The notes beneath the pieces were generated by a model. It searched no databases. It was not told the origin of the DNA and worked only from the letters and a program-made list of their open reading frames with translations. From Atkinsonella hypoxylon (Eukaryota > Ascomycota > Sordariomycetes > Hypocreales > Clavicipitaceae), in contig JFHB01000123.1 in the NCBI GenBank assembly GCA_000729835.1, positions 26,831-90,830 on the forward strand: a stretch of DNA of 64,000 nt, given 5' to 3'. Both the position numbers and the translations under genes were made by a program. Below are positions 23,057-35,402 of this stretch, in pieces; position 1 is the stretch's first letter, and every line of letters begins with the position of its first letter.

Positions 23057-26000
23057 AAGCACGTTGCGTAGAGCACTCGGCCGAACCAGGGTGCTTTGAC
23101 GTCGTTATCACGCCGTTGCGACGTATCAACCACTGTACTTGAATTCATAAGAAATTAGCTGGTGATAGAAGTACTAGTGATCTAGCCTTACACAAGTCCG
23201 CTGCATCAACCACACTTGTCGCAATTCAGTCTTGTCTTCACGGGCTTTTTGGCGTTTCGCCCCCTTGCAGACGCTATGCTCCTTTAACGCCGCGACGAAG
23301 ATCTTCTGACCCGGTAAGCTCTAACAACTGTGGGCAATAGCGCTTTTCTTCCAACTAGCATGGCAGCATAGTATAGTATAGGTAGGCATTTACTACCATG
23401 ACGCGCCAACACGAGCCCTGGAGACCCTGACCAGCCTTTCACCGACTATGCACTTATACAGTAAGTAGTTATGACAGAGGACAGAGTGTTCGTCATCCTT
23501 GTGTAGAGTCCTCTCATTGTGTCTGTGCTGTCTGTCCTACAAGCCAAGCGCCTTTAGCCTTACAAGCTAAGCTGTCAACCAGGAACCGGGTTGGCGTGCG
23601 ACGCTTTCCCCCGTGTTCTTTTGGCTAACGCGAGGTACCTAGCTTGTATCGCAGAAAGGTGGGTCCGGCACCGCTTTGCTCCTTTATCCCCCAGCCAGGT
23701 CGCGGATCCACCCATTTCTTCGATACGTGCTAGGTGACCCTCAAAAACCCGCTTCGCTTCGGCTGCGATATGTGTAACGTACCACTTTAAATTGTTGAGA
23801 GTTCTATTTACGACGACATTCACATATAACGCCAAAACACTTCCACCTCAGCCTAGTCCTCATTAGTCCACATCCCCTGCTAGCGACTTGCCTGAGGCCT
23901 TATTGACACTGCCAAGGGGATGAAGAGTTCTGTGCTGCTGTCTGTGCGTCGTTCTGTGGGTTCTGTGGGTCCTGTTGTGGCCAAATAATCAGGGAAAGCG
24001 CCGCTTTCCATGCGCCTATGATGCCGAAAAATTCGGCTGGCATACAGGTCTCGCATTGTATTCACAGTATGCATATAATAAGCGCGCATGTTATCGTTAT
24101 TATCCTTATCATTACTGCACTAGCACCTCCCTCTACTGCTCATTCACGTAGGAAAAACACCAGTGAAGGGAGAAAACCCTGTGTGCCGCTCTCACTCTCA
24201 GTCTCCTTCCCCAGCGACAACCCTTGATGTTCCCTTCTGTTGGGGGAATATATTGCATAGTATTAGTAGCATTTTCCTGAATGTCATATATTCAAGACTG
24301 TGGAATCTCTTGGTCAGCTTGGTTTCTTTTTTACATTTCGTATCTGATAATACTACTTGATATTTCTTAAATCTAAACTCTCGTAGGCCAATCGGAAGAG
24401 CAGCTTTGTGTCACAGAAACCATGATGTAACTCCTCGACAAAATGTCGGCTGAGCCGCAAACTTGCCGGTGAACTTGCAAGGTCTTGCCTTATATACCCC
24501 GCTACTCATTGTAGGACTCTACAATTCTTAAAGCGCACAAGGAATACGTTCCGCTGGCCGTAACCCGCCCTGAACTATCAAGCGTCGATTTATATTACAG
24601 AGTCGACTCCCGCGCCAGACTCTGTTTGCCAGAGGTCGTCACATGGGTCGAGATCTCCCATCGCCGCAGTAATAAGCCAACAAACTGAGCGCTTCATGGA
24701 AACACGCAGAGCTTTAGTCCTTGGACTCGTTTGGAGCCCCAGCACAGCGCGGGTTTTAGAGAAAGCTCTTGAGACCGTCCTTATTCGAGAGATATTTTAG
24801 GTCACAAACGCGAACGGGAAGCGCTCGTCTTTAGGGTTTGTGCCTTCGGTTCGAATGGATCTTCCTCAAACGTCTCATATGGCTGTACCGAAAGAAGGCC
24901 TGCAATGGAACTAGTTCTTGAGATACTATGCCCACGTCAAAATAGAGTGGAGTGGAAATGGCTGTACATCCGAATCTCTTTCGGAGTTTGCATTCCGCGG
25001 GTTAGAACGGAAATAGCAACAGGCTGGAGTCTCAGTTATCAAGGAAATTGCATGAAAAATTGGCGAGGACAGTTTCGAAACCGTATCTGTGCTTCTGGGT
25101 AGTACCGATCACCGATGGCGGTCTTTCATCCGGTGATATTATCTCTCTGCACCGTCTGGGTGAAGGCTGCTGCAAGGAACTCTCGCTGGCGGCAAAGGGG
25201 TGCCAAACATAGTTAGACATGATTTCTGGTAGAGCTTAGGGCTTATGCAAGCGGGATAGCAGTATAGAGGCTATAATAGGCTCGGTATTACTATATGAAG
25301 AGAGTAACCCGTACCTGATCTACGGAGTAGGAGAAAATACATATGATTGTGGGGCCCCCGGAAACGTGACTGATGAACAAATGTTGGAGACAAATTGCTA
25401 TCGTCGCAGAAGCCCCACTCTTTTTTAGGCAGCCGCCCCTCAATTTTGCTGATGCACTCCCCTCTCCCTAATAACTAACTAGTTACACACTAAACACACA
25501 GAGAAACATTGACATACGGAGTAGAATCAAAGGAGATTGCTGAAAGCCTCCGTTGGGAAAGCCCTCATCGAAGACATATAACATTGCTTTGGTTTCCGTC
25601 TTTCTATTTATTTCTGTAGGCCTTCCTACCCTACCCAACTACTGGGTTATCAATTACTATGAACCCTTTAATTGTGAAGCTGGGTAAATCCTTGATTACG
25701 ACTACTTTCTGCAAATCATAAATAGTATTACATCTTCCTTTGATTTTCTCCCTAATCTAGATTAGTATTAGGCTACTTAACTTAAAGCATATGTTTAAAT
25801 TTTATATAAGACAAGCTTGCAGTAGCTGTCGCGACAGAAAGGAGACGGTTAGTCTCAAACGTTGGGTCTCTGTTTGCAATGTAGTGCAACTACTACTGCA
25901 GAAGGAACATGGAAATACCAGAGCTGTAGGAACCTAACAGCATTCCTATCTACTGCAAATGTCTGTAAGCTGTGAAGAGGTTATTCCTGCAATGCAACCG

Positions 26001-26889
26001 GTAACACAGCCAGCAGTATAGCTGCAGTGGCGGCCTCTGTAGCAGCTGGAGGGCCAGAACAACTACCTACGTGGCTTGACCAATGAATGTGTACACTTTT
26101 TGAAGAAGACGGCAGAAATTGCGATCTGAAGCGAATTAGCTCAAGTTGCAGGCCATGACTCCTTTCAAATTCATAACTCAATGAATCAATCATGTTGATG
26201 ATTTTAGTGCCTCTACGGAGTAGGGCGTGCCACGCAAATTCGCCGAGGGGTGCGGGCAAAACACCACCGACTTGTCTAACCCCGACTTGTCTGAAGCAAG
26301 GTCGGTGGCGCTGCTGCTGTGACGATGGCAATTCTCTGCTGCGCGAAGAGTAGCTTGAACAAGCAGTCTGGTTGGTACTTGGATAGATGTTGGCCGAAAG
26401 TCGGCCTAATCGTCACCCGAGTGACCCACCCATTTTTGGTGACCAGCTGCCCATGCAGGTGCCACCCAACAGGAAGAGAGCTGGGAACTAACTAGGCCGG
26501 TTGGTAGGCCGGTTGGTGTGTCGTCTTTGACTGGAGTACCTGCGTGGAATCACCTGCTCGACTACCTAGGTACCTAAGGTATCGGCCGAAATCCTGAACG
26601 AAGTCACCTTAGGTACCTGGTAATAGACCAATCAAAGATCTGGGCGATGGAAAGGCACTTAACTGCTTGCCCAAAGGTATGGCATAGTAAACTAGTTGTA
26701 GCCATTTCTCATTGAACAAAGAAGGAGGCACCCAGGCTATGCTGCATTTACTTACTAACTGGAATCTTCACAGGTAGCTCGCATGTACTGTGGGTAGTGT
26801 GGGTCCCGAGACCTGCCTGGTGCCTTACGGCTGTCGAGCTATGACTTTCACTTCTCACACACACTCTCTCACACATCCACACGCACACA

Positions 26890-26934
26890 CCACCCCCTCA
26901 CCACCCCCTCACCACCCCCTCCCCTCACCCCACA
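26890..26934. repeat. 11-bp C-rich minisatellite
   Basis: Three copies of CACCACCCCCT followed by degenerate C-rich sequence. Confidence 0.85.
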
Positions 26935-29900
26935 ACAGCTGCAAAGGTGCAAAAATGTTCGAACGCTCACTCAACCCCTGACCGTTCCCTTCGAAATCTA
27001 AGCCATCTCAGCCACCATCACGGAGTCGCGGTTCTCGAGCCGGGCTTGCTACGCTGATCAGAGTTCGGACTGCTATATCATAGCTAATGGACTATATCGC
27101 TTCGCCCATCTGCTGCATCAAGAAGATGCATGTTGAAGGAATTACAAGTTCATGATCGGTGCATATTCACTCACTCATTCTCCCTATTCGGGAGACCTTT
27201 ACCCCCCTTTGAGGAAAGCCAGCCCCGGAATCCCCCCCATACAGGGGTGTCGCCTCCGAGCCGTCGAGATTGAGCTGGTCAACATTTCACCTCAATCCGG
27301 GGCGATGGGCTCCATAATGGTACTTTCACCGGTTATCGTCTGCGACGTGTTCTGGACCCGGCATCACAATGTCATGTGCTTACGATAGGTATAGCTCTGT
27401 CCATGCGGACAAAGAAGATCGCACATGTCTGCTTCCGTCAAAACGCGTATTCACTTCATTGTTTCGCCATTAGAGATGCTCACCATCACAAGTCCCGAGG
27501 AACGAAATAGTGCAACCAGGGGATGACGCGCTGGGATACTGCAAAGAGGTATTACTCATGATAATCCCCTAATAGTCATGTTGCAGCGACGACTGAGCAT
27601 TTTACGGTGGCAGGGCCTATTGTAAAGCCGACAATGCACGCTCGAGGCGGTTCAAGGGCATGCTTGTGCGAGGCCTCTTACTTTCTCTCTCTAAACGCCA
27701 ACAACCGCAAATACCTTGACGCCTCTTGGCGCTTATAGCCACTGACACCTTCTGGTGCAACCTTGCTGGCAACGAGGAGAAATGAAGCGCCGCTAGCACA
27801 TGTGTGGCTGTTGTGTGATGATCGATTGTCTGTCTTTTGCCAAGACAACATTCCAACAAATCTAAGATGCATCGGTTCTCCATGACTTCGGGTCCGAGTC
27901 GAGTGGTATTCGGATGAAAAAAGGAGGGCGGCAAGAAAAGCAAATATACAGCACTCGTTGTTCTTCATTGCCCACCTTAGGTTTTACTGAACACGAACGT
28001 TACTATCATTAACGCCACAGACCATGGTATTATCACTAGCGGTGCCGAGGCAAAGGGTCAGACAGTTGGCCAGTCGATCATCTGACATGCACCATCTGAG
28101 CAATCCAGTCAGTTACAACCAAAGCAGTTTATTGTGGAACTAGCACCATTGGTTTCGCAACAGGAATATCAGCCGGTCAATCACATCTAGTCGTGCACGC
28201 TGCAGCAGTAGACAGCACGGTTAACCCATGAGTCCAACTACCGCGGCAAGAACCTTGCGACAAGGGCTCAAGGCCGTGGGGAAAAGGGATTCAACGTATC
28301 GAATGGGGAAAAAAGGAGTCAGTGAGTGGCTGACATCAGTCTATACTACAATGTGATATCTTGCATAGTCACGACAATATGACTATTGCCAGAGAGCAAG
28401 CATCCGCAGGGCACATGGTGGATTTACAGACAACTTTCTGGGCCGTGGTTTCGCTCACGCTCCAAATATTCGCCCGGACTTGGCAGATGATGCAGGAAGC
28501 GGCATTCGCTACGGCCCTATACAGCAGTGGGTGCTGGAAACGCTTGGAAATGTTTTCAGTCTTGCAGTACAAACTTCTTGGCACGCCACCGCCACCTTCT
28601 ACCGTTCGTTGTTTTCCTCGAATTGTCTTTCCTCATGGTTGCACAGCACATTTGCAGTTCCATCTTCCCAGGAGAAAGCCGGCTGACCAGCTAGTTCACA
28701 TGCACTCTCACAGTATTTCGCAAGACAGCGTGACAGGAAGGAGCCAGGGCCAAGTACGTGCTGCACAATGTACCATCAGCAGAAATTATATGGATGGCTG
28801 GCTGTGCCATCGGTGCTCTAAATGCCTTGTACATGAATGTACTCTGTCCTCCGCGCTGCATTGCGCACCCTGGCTGCCGCAGAGCGACGAGGTCGACTAA
28901 TAAGCTGCGACAAAACCCTCCCCCCTTTTCTCTCTCTCTTCTCTCTCCCTCTTTCCCCCCATTCAAAACCACACAATAACCGCATGGTTACCCCCGTTGT
29001 GAATGAATGAACTGGGCTGGTCTCTCGCATTGGAAGGCCCGAATCGCCCAAAGGCACGTTGCACGCCTTAGGCTCGCGAAGAACATGTTGGAATTGATCT
29101 TGAATGCTTGACGGGTGATCTAGTCGACGAAATCATTTTCGTTCTCCGATTTATTGAGGTGGCCATTCCTCTCACCCTGACCAAGCGGCTAAAATTTGGA
29201 CGCAACATTGCATAGTGCATACTCCGTACAGGTCGTTGAGTCGGCACTTGTTTTGCAGGCCTGGCTGATTCTCACAGGCTACGGAGTACTAATGTTTACT
29301 TTGTCAGGAAGGCTGCCGTGCGCGAAGGCTCTTTCACAGGTGACCTGGCCATGTCTTAATCCACGTGCTCCACAAACTGACGGGCATCATGAAGAGGGCA
29401 GAGGCTGCCAGACAATAGACGGTCTCAACCTTCACTTTCACTGAAACTTGCGACAGAAGAAGTTGGAGAGCAAGCTGATTGTGCCACATGGATAAGATCC
29501 TATATTCTCTTCTTTCTTTCTTTCTTTTTCTTTTTCAAATGCTAGTTCCTCTTCTGGCGCCGCACAAGCTTCGCAGCATATCTGACTGCTTTCCTTCTTT
29601 AAGAAGTGCAATGTAAGCTTGGACGTTTACTCCCCGTTCCCCTTTGGTACTTTTCCTGACCTTCCGTCACGCATCAAAGTGTATGAACCGGGATGTTTTG
29701 TCCATGCGCCTGACTCCCGGCCGGATATTCTCGGAGCGTAGCCCGCTACTTTGTCGGCTCGCAGGGCCAGTAACTCTTGCTGATTCGCCCGGCTAAGTCA
29801 TTTGCGCGTGAACGACTGTTTTGAGAGTATCCATCATTGAGGATTCTCAAAGAGCTATTTCCCGCTCCCTTATCAAGACTATACTAACATTGAGTCGGTA

Positions 29901-30754
29901 GCTGTCTAGCCACTCTGAATCAGGAGAAAAAAAAAAGGTGTTACATGGCTTATCATAAGCTCGAGAGTGCCTCGCCGAAACCTGCGATCAAATCTACCAG
30001 AGTGCTACCATATATCGACACACAGTTCTCTGTCCTAGTGTGGCACCCACCTCCTTGCATTTCGCAGTCACGGCCATTTGACTGTGCCCAATGAAATGCA
30101 GACAACAGTTACGCGACGGTCTTCTGCCAAGTTCACGGGACAAGGGAAAAGCTCCTGGACGGCAACACGGCACTAGGTGGAAAGCGTGGGACAGCCGGTC
30201 CGAAATACCTTTTTCCATCCGTTGTCGCCGCCCCTCAACAAGCTTGCAAAGCACAGCGCAGCTCCAGCATGAAGAAACCCGCCCTCAAGCCATTCGGGAA
30301 AGCAGGTTTTTGATCTCGTGCATGAGTGGCTTGCATTTTTACCCCTCCATTGTAGCCTTGCGCCTCCACGGGTGCATAATGACATCAAAACCCCTGTATT
30401 CACAGCGCCAAACCTTTAAATCTGCCGCGCTACGGTCTGTTGTGCCTGTATAACTTTGTATCCGCCTCCAAGCAATCCACCTTGGCGCTGAAGCTAGAAG
30501 AGGCAACGGAAGAAAGATAGAGATAAATTGCCCAAACCGCCAAGTCGCAAACCTAGTCCCGGTTTCTCAACTCTCCTTTCCCACCGAGAGCCAGAGGACG
30601 GAGAGGTACCATCCCAGCAGACATGTCGATGCATCTGCGCCAAGAATAGAATCAGGAAACTAGTGCGGTATATGTGCCAGCATCTGCTTCGACTATTCCT
30701 TGCGATACCCGCAAAGTGACGCAGAATACATGTCCTCATTTACAATGTACATTC

Positions 30755-30799
30755 GCATCGCATCGCATCGCCTCGCCTCACCTCGCCTCGCCTCGCATG
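30755..30799. repeat. pentanucleotide array CATCG/CCTCG
   Basis: About nine five-base units. The first three are CATCG and the rest mainly CCTCG. Confidence 0.9.
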
Positions 30800-31309
30800 C
30801 CACTGCCATTCAAGTCCACGTCCCCCACATTCGTTCTGCCTCCCTTGTTGCCAAAGGTACTGCGTACATCGCAAGGACACGCACAACGTGGCGTGGTAGA
30901 CTGGGCTCTCCCGGATACTGCGTTGGGAGGGGGCAAAAGTTCCCCAAAAGTTCCGACTGGTCGTAGGGGGTTCCCCTTGTGTCCGCGGAGCAGGCTTCCC
31001 GCTAGCCAGTTCTCGAGTATGACGAGGGATCCGTGGGGGGAGGGGGCGATATGAGATGATGACGTTTTGTCACGGTGGGCGGTGTTTTACCATGCGTTGG
31101 TGGTGGTGCTTGATGCCATCGGCTTGTTTGGGTCATGGTTTCTTGTCTTGCACAGGCGGGGGGGTTTGACGACTGAGACTTGAATTGGTCCGCTCGGTAT
31201 ATGCTCCATGTTGGCTTGGGCTATGCTGGATGAAGTAGCGCAGTCGGCATCGTGGCTGTTAGTGGCTCATCAATGACAGACAGCATGCGCATGCGCTACC
31301 ACAGAACGT

Positions 31310-33451
31310 CTACAGAATGCGCCAATTCCCGTCGTCAGAGTCGGAATCTCCTCCATCGACCTGATCCTCTGCGTCTATGAGGGCCATTTGTACGAACCGT
31401 CGCACCCAGGCCTCCTGAGCTGGGTCTAGCCCGCCTGCTACCTGATCCTCTTGGTCTTGAGCGTGATGCTGGTGTCGGTTCAAAGGGGCGCCTGCTCCGC
31501 GGCCCATAGGTCTTGCGCCTCGCTGCTGTTGATGCTGCTGTTGCTGCCCACGAGGTCGATTGTGACCTCCTCGAGCAGGCGGGTCGGTGTGTTGCCCTCG
31601 TCCACGGACATCTCCGCGATGTGGTCCTCGAGGCTGTGCGTGTCCGCGCTCGGGGCCTCTCCTTGGAGCGGGAGGACGTGGAGGTTGAGGTTGAGGTGCT
31701 TGGTCTCGACGGGGTTGATTGTCCATGACACGTAGAACGAGGGGCGCTTCCCGGGCTACAGTGATTAGATTACCGTTGTTGTCGACCGGGTGTCGAGGAG
31801 CGACATGGGCGTCTTCTTCCTCGTCTGTACCGAGTTCCTCGATCTCAGGGACGGCCTGGAGGAGTTCGTCTAGCTCTGCTGCTGCAGCGGCATCCGGTCC
31901 ACGGCCTCCGACGAAGCCCAGCCCGACGTCGTCCCCGTCGCCGCCTTCGAGTTCCCACAGTCGCATGTAGCAAGACGTGACCTTGCCGTTCGCCTGCTGA
32001 TTGTAATGCTTGTACGGATTCGCGGGGTCCAGCCATGATGAACACAGATAGCAGAAGTGAGTGTCGCATCGCGAACAAATCATGTGGTTGCATCCGTGTG
32101 TCTTTTGTGCGGGGGCATTGCACGTAGGACACGGACTCGTGTGGAGCTGGAGATATTCCATCGATGCCTTTTCCTCCTCGGTCAGCTCGTCCTTGTCCCG
32201 CTTGGATGTGCAGCGAACGAATTCTCCGTGCCAGGTTTGCAGGCAACGGCCGCAAAAGGCGAAGCCGCAATCTTCGCATATACATAGGAGGTCGACAGGG
32301 TTGAACTTTTTCTTCGCCTTTTCGCGGCGCTCTGCAGACTGTCCATCGAGTGCTCCATCCGGACTCTCGCTCCGAGAAATGATGTCTTCGTCGACTGCTT
32401 CTGCAAAGTCTAGACCCTCCGGTTTCTTATGCTTCTTGGACCGAGCTGCACCATTACACCACAGACGAGGACAGTAGATGGTGTCTTTGTCCGCTTCGAG
32501 CTCCGTCTTGTATTTAAGATACACGTACCGCTTTACCATCTCCTCTGACAGTCCGATTTGCAAGAGCTCGCTTGGGCTGACGAAGGTTTTGGACTTAGCT
32601 CCCGATTGGGAGGCCCGTTGCTTAGCACAGTTTGGTGCCAGACAGCGTACGGTGGCGAGATTCCCTTCCTTTATGGCACCATTGTAAAACTCCTGAAGGC
32701 ACTGAATACAGAATATATGGCCACAGTCGATCATTTTGTGACACTTCGTACCCCTTTTAGGGTCTAGCACCATACCATGTTAGCCATGCACTCTACAGTC
32801 ATCGTGAACAGTAGCTTTGGAGCCAAAAAAAAACTCACCCAGGCAGATTCCACAGTCAAATGTTTCTTTCTCAAACGCTGCCCGTTTCGCCTTCATGTCA
32901 AAGTCCAGCACGGCAAGCTTGTGCTCCGGGTTCACCTCCAAAGTGCCTTCAGGGCCAATAGTTCCAAACACGTTCTCCGCTTCTCTCTGCAAATGATCAA
33001 TATATGTATACGCAACCATGTCTCTGCCCGCTTCTTCCCACAATCGCGGCCCATCATCTTCCAGAGCACGTAATGTCGTGTCAGCAAGCCATTGAGGCGT
33101 AGTGGAAAGAGTGACGACGGGAGCTTTATCCAAGGGGTATCCATCCGGCAGAGTGATTCTCAAGGATAAGGGCGGTAAATGCGACACAGAGACGGTATCT
33201 TCGGGGTCTCCCTGTGTGCCATTGCCTGCCGCTGGGTCCCCGTGCGTCGCATGCAAGGCTGAGGATGCAACGGGAAAGACAACGGTGACAGCCTTGGCCG
33301 GTGCCACGGGAAGTTTGAGTTCAAAGGTAAACCTGGCTTCATTGCTGCTGCCCGAGGCCGAAGAGGCGTTTGAGTCTCGTATCTCGGGAAATATGGCCTC
33401 GAGGATCTCGAGCTCCATATACCGAGGGTCGTCATCCCCCGCATTGTCCAT
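31310..33451 (-). CDS. RWD-RBR E3 ubiquitin ligase (RNF14/Itt1-like)
   Basis: Two exons (33451-32839 and 32763-31310) give 688 residues. An N-terminal RWD domain spans about 8-155. RING1 starts at Cys200/Cys203 and runs through DCGHIFCIQC to about Cys250. The IBR lies roughly at 300-390 (CPRLWC ... CEDCGFAFCGRC). The third RING-like (Rcat) domain starts at Cys416, with HGCNHMIC giving the presumed catalytic Cys429. RBR ligases pass ubiquitin through this Cys; RNF14/Itt1 relatives act on stalled ribosomes and translation-termination factors (family knowledge). The C-terminus is disordered, with RG- and Q/H-rich repeats and an acidic end. The intron (32838-32764) has GTGAGT, GGCTAAC and CTAG and joins inside RING1 as CGICL-DPKRG, which fits the family. 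It diverges from the dolichyldiphosphatase gene. Confidence 0.9.
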
Positions 33452-34249
33452 GGCGAGATGCTCGTGCTGAGAAGGGCTATAGAATCATCATATATGCCTG
33501 GGACGGATAACAGCAAAGCTGAGCTGTGCTATAAAGAAGTCATAAGAAATTTGACAATAAGCAGCCGCGGTTTATACAGTCCGGCAGCAAATGTGTGGCA
33601 AAATGGTGACTCAATGCGCGATTGAAGTCGGCTCGGTAGGGACTGGTTTGGTGGGGGCCAAATGCGGCGGTCGGGGCCTTATGTATGGATTCCCTGAAGA
33701 TTCACGCCAGCTGGACTCGTGGTGATGGTAGGAAACTAGACGCGAAAGAAGAAAGAAATCGGAGGTTGTTGGTACAGAATAATGGCTGTAGGCAAAGCGA
33801 AGTAAATGAGGAGGGGAATAAGCTGAAACGAGCTCAATTGATTCCACGTTGGCCGGAATGACTGCACAGTGAAGTTGGCACGCGGGGGACAGTTTAATTC
33901 GACCCTCAGCACAGACAACGGAGTTGGCAGCACGGGTCAGGTTAATCTGTCAACGCCTTGGTTCGGTAACTCCACCCCACTTTCCTCCATCCTGCCTTCT
34001 ACATCATCAGTCGCACGCATCAAGAGCCGCAAACTTACCCCACGTCCGCTGCAGAAAGAAGGCGGTGAGAGGGCGAGGCTGCTCAAAAATCGACTTGCTT
34101 CTGCAGAGTTGCATCACCGACCGAGCGGCTGATGAAACTATCGCGCCGGACACTTACAAACAACCTCCCAGCGATGCAGCGATGCATTTGTAATCTACCT
34201 GCTGCAATTCCTTCCGTTCCCCATCCCTCCCTCTTTCGCCGCCTGAGCC
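33452..34249. promoter_or_regulatory. divergent promoter region of the RBR ligase and dolichyldiphosphatase genes
   Basis: Both flanking genes are transcribed outward from this 0.8-kb interval. It contains one copy of the ~70-bp inverted-repeat element (33885-33955). I did not identify a defined TATA box or factor site. Confidence 0.5.
33885..33955. repeat. short inverted-repeat element, copy B
   Basis: The left arm reads GGGGACAGTTTAATTCGACC. The reverse complement of the right arm reads GTTGACAGATTAACCTGACC. The arms are more diverged than in copies A and D but have the same layout and length. Confidence 0.55.
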
Positions 34250-35016
34250 ATGGCGGACGATGCCGCTCCCTTAGCGTCCCTGTCCCTGACGCATGTCTAC
34301 TATGTACGTCTTTCCCCCTCAAAAAAACAACCTAGCCTCCTTAAATCCATCAGATAATCTTATTCCCTCTCCAGGACGCCAAAGACCCCGTCTCCCTCCT
34401 CTGTGCATATCTTGCCCTTCTCCCGCAAGCTTTATGCATCATCTACGCGACCCTCATCTTCTCCACGCGCGAAGTCGAAGTCCTCTTCATGTTCGCCGGC
34501 CAAATATGCTGCGAGGCCCTCAATTTTTTCCTCAAGCGCCTCATCAAGGAGGAAAGACCGCCCAAGATCCATGGCAAAGGCTACGGAATGCCCAGCTCAC
34601 ACGCGCAATTCCTGGCATTCTGGAGCATGTCCCTCGCTTTATTCCTGCTGCTCCGTCACAAGCCGAGCGCGGATAAACAGGCGCAGGCGCGCGGAAGACC
34701 GTGGCCGTTGCTAGAGAGGGCAGCCGTCAGCGCTGGGGCGGGGGGGCTAGCTGTCGCTACGGCGTGGAGCAGGATTTACTTGGAATATCATACGCCGACG
34801 CAGGTCCTTGCGGGTGGTGCGGCCGGCGTGCTCGTTGCCCTGGCTTGGTTTGCCGTTACAGGCGTGGTGAGGCAATCGGGCTTGCTGGCGACATTTCTGG
34901 AACTGCCGCTGCTTCGGGCGCTGCGGGTGCGTGACTTGATGGTGAGTGAAGACATATGCCAGGCTGGGTGGGAAAAGTGGGAAAAGGTCAGGGCCGGGAA
35001 AATGAAAGAGGGTTGA
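34250..35016 (+). CDS. cwh8: dolichyldiphosphatase (PAP2 superfamily)
   Basis: Two exons (34250-34303 and 34375-35016) give 231 residues. The PAP2 phosphatase signature is complete in its dolichyldiphosphatase form. It has K72-x6-R79-P80 in KRLIKEERP, PSSH at 91-94, and SRIYLEYH with Ser150, Arg151 and His157, where TPTQ follows instead of the usual Asp. Hydrophobic segments flank each motif, as expected for a polytopic ER enzyme. It dephosphorylates dolichyl diphosphate on the lumenal side so that the carrier for N-glycosylation is recycled (yeast Cwh8/Cax4, human DOLPP1). The intron is GTACGT...CCAG. The ATG follows GAGCC, and the short exon-1 product MADDAAPLASLSL fits a cytosolic N-terminus. 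The 3' end converges on the 7TM gene. Confidence 0.9.
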
Positions 35017-35402
35017 AGTAGCGTACCAGGCATAACTATGTCATAAAAGTGGTAGCTGAGCTCCAGGGCAGCGGGGGATAGGATGAACATTCATCATTAC
35101 ATATTTCATTGTTGAAGGTGACCTGACACATAGAAGCGGCATCGCACGTTTACTGTAATATAAAAGAAATAAGTTGTTACTCTTCAACATTCTTTAATTT
35201 ATCAGATAAGCCAGATTAAAGGCTTTCTATGCCGTCAGAATGCCCTTCATCGTAATATCCCGTTTCCGCTGCCTGGTAACTACCGATTGCTTGTAGGAAA
35301 TGTTAACCGAACCCGAGTTCGAGTAGAGCGCCACACAATCGTACTCCCGTCTTAATGCAAAAGGAAAATACAATAGTCATGCTAATTCATTGCACTTGCG
35401 CC
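35017..35402. other. convergent 3' region
   Basis: It lies between the stop codons of the dolichyldiphosphatase (+) and 7TM (-) genes. It is AT-rich; nothing else is seen. Confidence 0.5.

Larger units (their letters stand above)
16612..31309. other. 14.7-kb gene-poor block
   Basis: Apart from the possible 5' extension of vib-1 (to about 16758), I found no frame with recognisable family features, convincing exon structure or sustained coding character. Content: a poly(T) at 16798-16816, tetra-, penta- and dodecanucleotide arrays, AGGTA/TACCT palindromic clusters (22851-23056), and ten exact TACGGAGTA motifs. Fragments such as the minus frame 23575-23835 and the broken plus frame around 24600-25200 could be decayed mobile elements, but nothing identifies them. 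Non-coding transcripts cannot be excluded. Confidence 0.55.

Noticed and set aside
24600..25220. Plus-strand frame with few stops that could be a decayed mobile-element protein
   Set aside because: It contains several stops, has no recognisable motif and lacks flanking repeats; too weak to call a pseudogene.
28361..28900. 179-codon plus-strand frame
   Set aside because: There is no family resemblance, the composition is odd (high Cys/His/Trp), and no supporting exon structure is seen; probably fortuitous.
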